Under the pieces are notes generated by a model. It searched no databases, was not told the DNA's origin, and was given only the letters and a program-made list of their open reading frames with translations. Both the position numbers and the translations under genes were made by a program. A DNA stretch of 33,369 nucleotides from Holophagaceae bacterium (GTDB taxonomy: Bacteria > Acidobacteriota > Holophagae > Holophagales > Holophagaceae): the NCBI GenBank assembly GCA_025350765.1, contig JANXXC010000078.1, forward strand, positions 1 through 33,369, read 5' to 3'. Positions 22,733 through 29,601 of this stretch are shown here, piece after piece; within the stretch, counting starts at the first letter, position 1; every line of letters starts with the position of its first letter.

Positions 22733-23196
22733 GCCACGGCGGCCGCGTCGGCGGCGTCCGCAGCCAGGGGCTCTTTCAGATTCAGGATGGTCATCACCAT
22801 TTTCCCCACCTGATTTTTGTCAGCCCAACCGTAGCCGCTGACGGCCTTTTTCACCTGCATGGGGTTGTAATCCCCCACGGGCAATTGATAGAGCGCCGCA
22901 GTCAGCAGGATGCCGCCGCGGATCTGCCCCAGCTTGATGGCCGTGGCGCTGTTCTTCTCCACGAAGGGCGATTCAACGGCCATGAAATTCGGATGATGGG
23001 CCGCGATGACTTCCGTTAGTTTTTGATGGATGCCCAATATCCGCTGATCGAATTCCAGACCTCTGGCTGAGCGGATGACGCCCGCTTCGATCAACTCCAT
23101 CCGCGATCCCAGCCGTGAGACCACCGCCCACCCGCAGGCCAAGGAGCCGGGGTCCACGCCAAGGCAGATGGAGGGAGTGGCAGGAGTGACCGGCAT
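22696..23196 (-). CDS. ruvC: Crossover junction endodeoxyribonuclease RuvC
   Basis: 166 aa. Holliday junction resolvase of the RuvABC complex. The four catalytic acids are present: D15 (LGVDPGS), E75 (AVESPF), D147 and D150 (AADAADAAAVAIGH). The start is 9 nt after the rnr stop. The last two residues (MP) and stop come from a palindromic element inserted in the 3' end; the conserved core is complete, so the protein should work. ruvA and ruvB are not in the window. Confidence 0.96.
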   Translation of the reverse strand: MPVTPATPSICLGVDPGSLACGWAVVSRLGSRMELIEAGVIRSARGLEFDQRILGIHQKLTEVIAAHHPNFMAVESPFVEKNSATAIKLGQIRGGILLTAALYQLPVGDYNPMQVKKAVSGYGWADKNQVGKMVMTILNLKEPLAADAADAAAVAIGHLLATRRMP

Positions 23197-23205
23197 CTGT
23201 GGACG

Positions 23206-25548
23206 CTATCGTTTTTTCTTGCTGCTCATCGACCCACGAACGGAGCCCTTGGGTACCTTGCTTGGGGGTGCGGTACGGGCCTTCCCATCCCGTGCAGGGG
23301 GCCTGCCGGTGCGAGGTGGGCCCTCTTGCGAACGGCCTTCCTGTGAACGAGTAGGGCGATCCTTTGAGATTGGCCGCGCGTCGTTTCGGGTGCGTGGCGC
23401 GGGCCTGGGGCCGCGTTTTTCGGGGACGAAATCCGTCTCACGCAACGTCGCGGGTGCCGCGAGGGTGGGAACAAAGGAATAGGCTTTGCCCTTGGCGTCC
23501 TTGGCGGAGGCTTCGGCCACCCAGGCGCTGACGCGGCGAAGGTCTTCGTCCACCCCGGTGATTTCAACTTTCACGGGATCGCCGATGGAAAGCACCACCT
23601 GGCCCTTCATGCCCGTGGCCTTGGTGCGATGTTCGTCGAGAAAAAAATTCCCGCCCAGCGCGCCGAGGGGCACACCCACTTCCACGAAAGGTGAGTCCAA
23701 TCGGACGAAGGCCACTTTTGGCGAGAAGCCCTGGATACGGCCTTCGAAGCGGCGGCCGATTTTTGGTTTCATCAGGAGGCAGGTTTTCCAGCGATCGTTC
23801 TCGCGCTCGGCTTCGGTGGATTTCTGTTCGGCGTCGCTGGCTTGTTTGGCGATGAGCGCCATTTGAGCGTGAAGGCTCTCGGGTAGGGCTTCGCCGCGCA
23901 AGATCTTCCTCAAATACCGGTGGACGATGAGATCGGGATAGCGGCGGATGGGGGACGTGAAATGGAGATAATCCTGAAGCGCCAGGCCGGAGTGCCCGAT
24001 GTTGTCGGCGCTGTATTCAGCGCGCTTGAGGGACCGCAACAGCATGGTGTTGAGCATGACTTCTAGCGGCCCGCCGCGGATCTTGTTCAGCAGCGTGTTG
24101 AGAACTTCGGGCGTAGGCGCTTCATTCACGCGGAGCAGGCCAAAAGATCGCGCGACCTCGGCAAAGGTTTCGAGTTTGAGCGGGTCGGGTTCGTCGTGGA
24201 TGCGGTAAATCGTCGGAATTTCCTTGCGCGTGAAGAATCGCGCCACGGCTTCATTCGCCAGGAGCATGAACTCCTCGACCATGGTGTGGGCCTCATGGTG
24301 ACCGTATTTCCGGGCGTCCACCGGGCGGCTTTCTTCGTCAAAGATGAATTCTGTTTCTTCGCTCTCGAAAGCCAGGGCCCCTCGGTTCAATCGCTGGGTG
24401 GTGAGCTGCCGCGATAACACTAGGCACTGATCCAACAGGGTGCAGACTTCATCGCCCAATTCGGCGCGTTTCCGGCCGGAAAGATCGAGGCTGGCTTCTT
24501 TCACTTCGTCGTAGGTGAGCCGTTTTTTCGAATGGATGACGCTTTCGCTGAAACGCGTTTCCACCATCTCGAGTTCAGGAGAAATCGTGACCCAGGCGGT
24601 CATGGTGAGCCGATCCACGCCTTCGCGTAGCGAGCAAAGATCGCCGCTCAAGCGATCAGGAATCATGGGAATCACTTCGTCGGGGAAGTAGACCGACGTG
24701 CCGCGGAGATTGGCCTCCTTGTCGAGAGGTCCACCCTCCTTTACGTAGTGGCTCACGTCGGCGATGTGGACGCCTAGGATCCAGCCGCCGCCTTCTGCGT
24801 CAGGCAGCACTTCCAGCGAAATGGCGTCGTCGAAATCCTTAGCAGTGGGCGGGTCCACGGTGACGATGACGAGCTCGCGTAAATCCTCGCGGCCTTTGGT
24901 CCATTCTTCGGGGATGGAGGTTGGGAAAGGCGCCAATTCGTTCATCACGGCGTCGGGGAATTCCGTGCGCAAATTGAATAGCGCAGCGGTGAGCTTGTTT
25001 TCAATTTTCAAATCCGTGGACTTGCCGAGCCGCGCCACCACCTTGCCTTGCAACTGACTGGCCTCGGGATCCGGGTCGAGAATGACGCTGACGAGATCAC
25101 CGTCCTGCGCCAATTCCGTTTCGGGCACGGTGATGATTTGAGAAAGCCGCGGTTCGATGGGCACCGCGCGCCAGCCCCAGGCTTGGTGCTGCAAATGGGC
25201 GGGAATCGGATCCGGGCTGCGGGAGATTACTTTCAAGATGCGGGCCTTGGCCCTACCTTCGCCGGTCTCGCCGCTGATCTCCGCCATCACCTTGTCGCCG
25301 TGGATGGCGCTATGGGCCTCCCGCCAATCCACCAGCAAATCCATCTTCGCGGCTTTGGTTAGCCCTGCGGGCCTTAGGAATCCGCCGGTGCCCTCGGGGT
25401 GGCCCAGGTAAGTCGCTTCGAAGGTCTCGAAAGGCCGGAGGGTGGAATCGCTTTTGGATGAAGTTAACGCCCTGGAAGGGCCGGGGCGCCGATCCTTCGT
25501 GCGGGGGGCGGATCTGGGGATGAAGCGAGACTTTCCGTGATTGGCCAT
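23206..25548 (-). CDS. rnr: Ribonuclease R
   Basis: 780 aa. 3'-5' processive exoribonuclease that degrades structured RNA. Cold-shock-like domains come first; the RNB catalytic domain begins near residue 235 with TVDPPTAKDFDDAISLE, whose Asp residues bind Mg2+, and includes DYLHFTSPIRRYPDLIVHRYL. An S1 domain (GRRFEGRIQGFSPKVAFVRL) follows. The last 80 or so residues are basic and Arg/Pro/Lys-rich, with a short RSQEG duplication, a tail that in RNase R helps bind RNA or ribosomes. It lies 28 nt after the HAAS gene and 9 nt before ruvC. Confidence 0.95.
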   Translation of the reverse strand: MANHGKSRFIPRSAPRTKDRRPGPSRALTSSKSDSTLRPFETFEATYLGHPEGTGGFLRPAGLTKAAKMDLLVDWREAHSAIHGDKVMAEISGETGEGRAKARILKVISRSPDPIPAHLQHQAWGWRAVPIEPRLSQIITVPETELAQDGDLVSVILDPDPEASQLQGKVVARLGKSTDLKIENKLTAALFNLRTEFPDAVMNELAPFPTSIPEEWTKGREDLRELVIVTVDPPTAKDFDDAISLEVLPDAEGGGWILGVHIADVSHYVKEGGPLDKEANLRGTSVYFPDEVIPMIPDRLSGDLCSLREGVDRLTMTAWVTISPELEMVETRFSESVIHSKKRLTYDEVKEASLDLSGRKRAELGDEVCTLLDQCLVLSRQLTTQRLNRGALAFESEETEFIFDEESRPVDARKYGHHEAHTMVEEFMLLANEAVARFFTRKEIPTIYRIHDEPDPLKLETFAEVARSFGLLRVNEAPTPEVLNTLLNKIRGGPLEVMLNTMLLRSLKRAEYSADNIGHSGLALQDYLHFTSPIRRYPDLIVHRYLRKILRGEALPESLHAQMALIAKQASDAEQKSTEAERENDRWKTCLLMKPKIGRRFEGRIQGFSPKVAFVRLDSPFVEVGVPLGALGGNFFLDEHRTKATGMKGQVVLSIGDPVKVEITGVDEDLRRVSAWVAEASAKDAKGKAYSFVPTLAAPATLRETDFVPEKRGPRPAPRTRNDARPISKDRPTRSQEGRSQEGPPRTGRPPARDGKARTAPPSKVPKGSVRGSMSSKKKR

Positions 25549-25576
25549 GCTTCAGGGTATCAGTCCGCCTCTGAGG

Positions 25577-26488
25577 CTATTTCTGCACCAGCATGTGCTT
25601 GGCCAAAAGGCCTTGGAATCGGCCCAGGGCGAGGGCCATGTGCAGCACACCGATCAGAAGGAAGAACCCAAGCACGGCGACGAGCGCGATCAATAAAATT
25701 GGATGCCGCGCTTCGTTGCCATCCCACAACATGACGCTGGGCATTCCCGCGAAGAGGGCCACAACAGGCGTAGCCATGAATCCGAGCGACAGCGACAGCC
25801 CCGTGATCACGGCCGTGAATGAGAGAATGCCCATGGGAAGCTGCAGAATCAGGTAAAGGAGACTGGTCCAGGTGTGGCGGTCCCCCAGCAGGTTCTTGAG
25901 CCTTTCCATCCACCCCTTGCCTTCAGGCAGGAGGCTGGGGCGCCTTGGCATCCTGACATCCAAAAGTGCTTCCACAAGGCGGCCCTCCGCCAAAGCGAGC
26001 ATCCGCACAGAGCCGAGAAACGCAAGGGTGAAGGGAATGCCGATGATGAGAACGAAGAGGCCCAACGATAAGCTGATGCCCGTGACGGCCCAGGTGAAGA
26101 AGAAGATGCCCACGGGCAGGGCCATCACTAGGTAGAGCAGGGAGGTGAAAACCTTCGGAGTTTTCAGGACACCGAAAAAGCTAGGCCAAGGTTCAAGGGG
26201 CGCATCGGGCATTCCCTGCGGAGCTTGCTGCGTTGGCCGTAGAGCCGCCGCCACCAGGATCTCCCGCTCCCGGTATGCCTCCGCGACTTCTTCGGGCGCG
26301 CCGAAAGCGGGAATGATTTGGGCCAGGGCTTCGGCTTCGGAAATCTGGGGATTGACCTCCCGCAAGGCTGAAAGTTCGCTGCTGAGATGGGCTTCGGCGT
26401 CCCACAAGGCGTCCTGCGCCAGGGCCGGATCGGCTTCTTTCAGCGCAGATTTCAGGGCCTTCAAATACGACTCGATGGAATTAAACAT
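25577..26488 (-). CDS. HAAS/DUF1700-type membrane protein paired with PadR
   Basis: 303 aa. The N-terminal 75 aa form the HAAS signalling-associated helical domain (IESYLKALKSALKEAD, DALWDAEAHLSSEL, FGAPEEVAEAYRER). The rest has two related membrane units, each with LLYLxxxLPxGI followed by TGISLSLG or TGLSLSLG, the putative sensor type (PF13796). It overlaps padR by 8 bp, the standard arrangement in which the HAAS protein works with a PadR repressor, perhaps sensing envelope stress or antimicrobials. The inner duplication (residues about 110-170 and 215-275) is clear by eye. Confidence 0.8.
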   Translation of the reverse strand: MFNSIESYLKALKSALKEADPALAQDALWDAEAHLSSELSALREVNPQISEAEALAQIIPAFGAPEEVAEAYREREILVAAALRPTQQAPQGMPDAPLEPWPSFFGVLKTPKVFTSLLYLVMALPVGIFFFTWAVTGISLSLGLFVLIIGIPFTLAFLGSVRMLALAEGRLVEALLDVRMPRRPSLLPEGKGWMERLKNLLGDRHTWTSLLYLILQLPMGILSFTAVITGLSLSLGFMATPVVALFAGMPSVMLWDGNEARHPILLIALVAVLGFFLLIGVLHMALALGRFQGLLAKHMLVQK

Positions 26489-26846
26489 GGCTCACCCCCT
26501 TCAATACGCCGTTCACGCAACTGCTGGTCTGCTTCCACTGCTGGACCCAGGCGGCCAGCGCTTTCCGGCCGTCCTTGGTGATGTGGTAGTACTTCCGCGG
26601 CGGGCCCGCGATGGAAGGCTCTACGCGGCTGTCCAGCAGGCCTTGGGATTCCAGGGCGCGGAGGGTCGGATACAGCGTGCCCAGCTTGGTGATAGGCGCC
26701 CGATCTTCCAGTTCCTTGGCGATCTCGTAGCCGTAGCGCGGTTCCGTAGATTGCGCGAGGGTCGCCAGCAGCAGCAGTCCCACGGTGCCCGCGTTGAGCT
26801 CTTTCTGAAATTTCCGCGCCAGATCATCGAGCAGTTCAGGGTCCAT
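26481..26846 (-). CDS. PadR-family transcriptional regulator
   Basis: 121 aa. A winged helix with VGLLLLATLAQSTEPRYGYEIAKEL, then ITKLGTLYPTLRALESQGLL and RKYYHITKDGRKALAAW, the diagnostic PadR wing. I chose the third ATG (26844-26846): GGAG lies 6 nt before it, whereas the ATGs at 26858 and 26879 have no ribosome binding site. It heads the minus-strand operon padR-HAAS-rnr-ruvC-DUF1275 and probably represses it, or at least the first two genes. Confidence 0.88.
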   Translation of the reverse strand: MDPELLDDLARKFQKELNAGTVGLLLLATLAQSTEPRYGYEIAKELEDRAPITKLGTLYPTLRALESQGLLDSRVEPSIAGPPRKYYHITKDGRKALAAWVQQWKQTSSCVNGVLKGVSHV

Positions 26847-26883
26847 GGTGTTCTCCATGTGCTGGGGTACGGACAGCATGGAG

Positions 26884-26910
26884 ATGGTATTAGTGTTAAG
26901 TTAATAATAG
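26884..26910 (-). promoter_or_regulatory. AT-rich candidate promoter/operator before padR
   Basis: A -10-like TATTAT (26904-26909, minus strand) lies within TATTA-N9-TAATA (26888-26906), an AT-rich inverted repeat centred on TTAAGTTAA. It is a fair place for an autorepressor to bind. No clear -35. Confidence 0.35.
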
Positions 26911-26915
26911 CAGAA

Positions 26916-26998
26916 AAATTGAGGGTTGAGGGTTGAGAGCCGAAGCGACCGGGCCGCAGACGCGCACCATAAATCAAAAATCAAAAATCGGCCTGCTC
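26916..26998. repeat. Short-unit repeats: GAGGGTT and AATCAAA runs
   Basis: TTGAGGGTTGAGGGTTGAG (26919-26937) and ATAAATCAAAAATCAAAAAT (26969-26988) flank a GC-rich stretch. The AATCAAA run supplies what looks like the older stop codon of the acyltransferase (reading DEQADF-stop on the minus strand). Confidence 0.55.
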
Positions 26999-26999
26999 A

Positions 27000-27240
27000 T
27001 CCCCCCGGATATCCAGTTTGATCAGGGCCATTTCTTCTTTGGTGATACGCCGCGCTGGGATGCCGCCCCAGGAGGGTTCCCGCCTCCGTCAGGCCGAAGG
27101 TTGAGCGGGAGCGCGCCTGCGCGCGATAGGCGGGAGGAGACCGTAGGCGGCATCCAACTAATCGACATCCCCTCGGATATCCAGTTTGATCAGGGCCATT
27201 TCTTCTTTGGTGATACGCCGCGCTGGGATGCCGCCCCAGG
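27000..27240 (-). repeat. Palindromic element flanked by a 73-bp duplication of the acyltransferase tail
   Basis: 27000-27072 and 27168-27240 match at 72 of 73 positions. The 95-bp insert (27073-27167) holds a palindrome with arms TCCCGCCT and AGGCGGGA and inner GCGCG/CGCGC. On the gene strand the first copy ends IRGDVD-stop; the second reads IRGDEQADF-stop, probably the earlier C-terminus. Same element type as in ruvC. Confidence 0.9.
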
Positions 27241-27907
27241 TCTCATTGTCCGGGACGCGGCTGCCTGGCAGCACGACGCTTTGAGGCAGGATCACGGCAT
27301 TCTTGCCGATGACCACGTCACCCATGATGCAGGCTCCCGCGCCGATGGTGGCCCGGTCGCCAATGAAGATGGGCGCCACCACCAGGTTTCCGCCACCCCC
27401 GTAGTGGGCGAAGATGCGAACGGAACCGCCGAGCGCCGCATCGTCCCCCACGGTGATGAGCTGAGGGTCGCTGATGATTTCCGTGTTGATGAACGCGTGG
27501 CGGCCGATTTTCATGCCCATAGCCTTGAGAAACCAGACGCCGAAAGGCGTGAGCGTCACGAAGGGCAAAAAGGTGAAGCGCACCAGGTAAAACAGCGCGT
27601 TGTGCAGGAACCAGGGCACCGCCGTCAGTGTGTAATAGCCGCCTTTGAAGGGCTTCACGCGGGTGGGCAGCAGGAAGTTGTAGACGGGCACAACCACCAG
27701 CAGCGAGAGGCCGCCGACGAAAAACGCGAGGCTTAGGCCGAAGCCGTAGTAGGGCCATTGAAGCCAAATGGGGATGTTCGGCGAGTGACTCCACATCCAC
27801 CGGGTCATGCCGATGGCCGGTGCGAAGGCCAGGCCCAACGCCGTTGACGCGAGAACGTAGACCAGCAACACGATGATGGCGTAGCTGGCCCTGGCAAATC
27901 TCCGCAT
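27158..27907 (-). CDS. Membrane-anchored hexapeptide-repeat acyltransferase
   Basis: 249 aa. Two or three membrane segments (residues about 6-28, 45-75) precede a left-handed beta-helix acyltransferase domain: GMKIGRHAFINTEIISDP, LITVGDDAALGGSVRI, PIFIGDRATIGAGACIMG, VVIGKNAVILPQSVVLPG, then WGGIPARRI. This resembles the terminal domain of NRPS-like proteins (TIGR02353) and other acyltransferases that modify envelope molecules; the acceptor is unknown. I chose the ATG at 27905-27907 because GGAG is 6 nt upstream; an ATG 63 nt earlier has no ribosome binding site, and the frame upstream of it runs into a repeat. The C-terminus is remodelled by an inserted element. Confidence 0.8.
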   Translation of the reverse strand: MRRFARASYAIIVLLVYVLASTALGLAFAPAIGMTRWMWSHSPNIPIWLQWPYYGFGLSLAFFVGGLSLLVVVPVYNFLLPTRVKPFKGGYYTLTAVPWFLHNALFYLVRFTFLPFVTLTPFGVWFLKAMGMKIGRHAFINTEIISDPQLITVGDDAALGGSVRIFAHYGGGGNLVVAPIFIGDRATIGAGACIMGDVVIGKNAVILPQSVVLPGSRVPDNETWGGIPARRITKEEMALIKLDIRGDVD

Positions 27908-27990
27908 GAGCCGCTCCGTATGTCCCGTCGGCGGCGGACTCTTCGAGTGGTCCTGGGCGAACTCGGTCATGGGGCCAATGGTCGCATGGG

Positions 27991-28206
27991 AACAAAGAGG
28001 AAAAGACTGGACACGGAGGACACGGAAAAAAGAGGAGAACACGGAGAAAAGCAAAAGACACCAATGCCGTTGAAACCGAAGCCGCAGATAACGCGGATGA
28101 CGCAGGAAATTCATCCGGGTGAACCCATGAAAGCCGTGGCTTCAGGGCATTCCCTCCGGGTTTCTTTTCTTCAGTGTCTTCTGTTTCCAGCCTCCTGTTT
28201 TGTTTC
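27991..28206. repeat. CACGGAG-type inverted-repeat element between acyltransferase and glycosyltransferase
   Basis: Left arm has GACTGGACACGGAGGACACG (28005 on); the right arm read on the other strand has GGCTGGAAACAGAAGACACT (28192 downward). The centre contains GCCGCAGATAACGCGGATGA, another repeat-like motif. It separates two divergent genes; no reading frame in it looks real. The stretch 27908-28250 holds nothing else apart from the promoter at 28239. Confidence 0.72.
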
Positions 28207-28238
28207 TGCCTCGATTCGGTTTAGACCGGGGCCACCGC

Positions 28239-28250
28239 TACAATCAGCAG
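28239..28250 (+). promoter_or_regulatory. -10 box TACAAT next to the glycosyltransferase start (leaderless)
   Basis: TACAAT (28239-28244) ends 6 nt before the ATG at 28251, and no Shine-Dalgarno precedes that ATG. The expected transcript would start at or next to the A of the ATG. The -35 (TTCGGT, 18 nt upstream) is weak. Confidence 0.5.
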
Positions 28251-29240
28251 ATGCGCCTGGTCCTGCTCCGCCTTTCCGCCCTGGGGGATATCCTCCGCGT
28301 TTTCCCGGCCTGGGCGAACCTGCGGGACGCCTTTCCAGGGGCGCATTTCCAAGCGGTGGTCGAGGATCGCCACGCCTTTCTGCTGGCTCCGTTGCCATGG
28401 ATCGAACCTGTGGTAGTGAAGCGTTCAGAACTTTCAAACCCGGTAAGGGCCATGACGGAATTGAGACGGGTGGCGCAGGACATTCGCGGCGCGGATGCGA
28501 GCCTGGATTTCCACGGCATTCTTAAATCGGCCCTGATCCCGAAAATCGCGGGCATCGAAGAACGTTGGGGCGACGGCGTCACCAAGGAATTCGCGGGTTC
28601 GCTGCAAACCCATCTGCTGCCCTTCAAGTTTCAATCCCGCTACGCCCAGGCTCAGGATCTGGTCAAGGCCTTCGGGAAAGCACAGGGCGTCGAAACCTCG
28701 GACCGCTTTCGGCCAGTGATGAAGGATGCGGCCCTACCGGATCCGGGGGAAATTTGGATGCAATCCGGCAAGCCGCGGATGGTCTTGGTGCCTGGGGCAT
28801 CCCGGCGCGGCGCCATCAAGCGTTGGCCACTCCATCACTGGATCCATCTCGCAACGATGCTGAAGGATCATGCGGACTTGCGCTGGTCCCTGGGGCCCGA
28901 AGAAGAAGAGCTGCGCCATTGGCTCCCTTCAGAAACAGGAGTGCCCGCACTGCCCAAATTGAGTCTCTGGCAGCTGGCCTCGGCCTTGCGCCAAGCGGAT
29001 CGCGTGTTGGCTCCGGATACGGGCATCCTTCATCTCGCGGTGGCTCTGGGGGTTCCCGTGATCGCGATTTATGGCCCCTCAGATCCTGAAATAGCAGGCC
29101 TTCCCGAGGGGGTCGGCCGGGTGGTACGCACCAGCATCGGTTGCTCACCGTGCCGAGAGAGGCAATGCCAGCGTCGGCAGTGTCTTGAGGAGTTGCTGCC
29201 GGAGCGGGTGATGGAGGCCTTAGGGGCCGTTATGGAATGA
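28251..29240 (+). CDS. Family 9 glycosyltransferase (ADP-heptose:LPS heptosyltransferase type)
   Basis: 329 aa. MRLVLLRLSALGDILRVFPA is the family start; PGASRRGAIKRWPLHHW, then PDTGILHLAVALGVPVIAIYGPSDPEIAGLP form the nucleotide-sugar site. A cysteine cluster follows (CSPCRERQCQRRQC), usual in heptosyltransferases. It should add heptose to the lipopolysaccharide core on the inner membrane's cytoplasmic face; the exact step is not clear. The last codons and stop (GAVME-stop) lie in the left arm of a dispersed palindrome (29222-29238). Confidence 0.88.
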   Translation: MRLVLLRLSALGDILRVFPAWANLRDAFPGAHFQAVVEDRHAFLLAPLPWIEPVVVKRSELSNPVRAMTELRRVAQDIRGADASLDFHGILKSALIPKIAGIEERWGDGVTKEFAGSLQTHLLPFKFQSRYAQAQDLVKAFGKAQGVETSDRFRPVMKDAALPDPGEIWMQSGKPRMVLVPGASRRGAIKRWPLHHWIHLATMLKDHADLRWSLGPEEEELRHWLPSETGVPALPKLSLWQLASALRQADRVLAPDTGILHLAVALGVPVIAIYGPSDPEIAGLPEGVGRVVRTSIGCSPCRERQCQRRQCLEELLPERVMEALGAVME

Positions 29241-29392
29241 CCAATAACAATTGGCCGCTTGGGAAACAGGATCGTGGGCTGTCCTGCGGACCGGATCACG
29301 CCCCCTAATGTTCCAGCTTCGCTTCGCGTTGGACGGGTTAAAGGCCATAAGGGAATCGCGAACAGGGCAAAAGTTATTCCGTATCGCCCCTT
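29222..29392. repeat. Dispersed palindromes, GGGGCCGTTACGGAAT family, copies 3 and 4
   Basis: AGGGGCCGTTATGGAAT (29222-29238) pairs partly with CACGCCCCCTAA (to 29308), and GGCCATAAGGGAAT (29343 region) pairs with ATTCCGTATCGCCCCTT (29376-29392) around a 20-nt loop. Either two adjacent copies or one long one. The first arm is the 3' end of the glycosyltransferase gene. Confidence 0.65.
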
Positions 29393-29601
29393 AACTCCTT
29401 GAGGTCTAAATCATTGACCCTCAGCTGCCGTAATTCTCCCTCGAATTGACGGATTAGGTATTTCATTTTGATCGAACCAGACCTAATGGCGGATTTCAAA
29501 AAATTATATAAATATTAATATAAAAGTATTTATCAATTTGGTTCGGAAGTTGCCCTTGGACTCCCAATGCTTCTGTTCACCCAGAAATGAGGAGTCCTGC
29601 C
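29393..29601 (+). promoter_or_regulatory. AT-rich leader of the Ig-like/ice-binding lipoprotein gene
   Basis: The stretch around 29495-29540 is almost pure A/T (ATTATATAAATATTAATATA), in sharp contrast to the GC-rich surroundings. Several TATAAA/TATAAT-like -10 boxes are possible. It could be a strong promoter, UP element, or a site for a silencing protein. Confidence 0.5.

Noticed and set aside
26916-26998. CRISPR-like short repeats
   Set aside because: Units are 7 bp in direct tandem without spacers; no cas genes.
27000-27240. Assembly error as the cause of the 73-bp duplication
   Set aside because: The copies differ at one base and are separated by 95 bp of distinct element sequence, and a like arrangement occurs independently in ruvC; an error cannot be fully excluded without reads.
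27908-28114. N-terminal extension of the acyltransferase up to 28114
   Set aside because: The sequence there is the CACGGAG element read in frame (FSVFSSFFRVLRVQ-like); the ATG at 27907 has GGAG and starts just before the first membrane segment.
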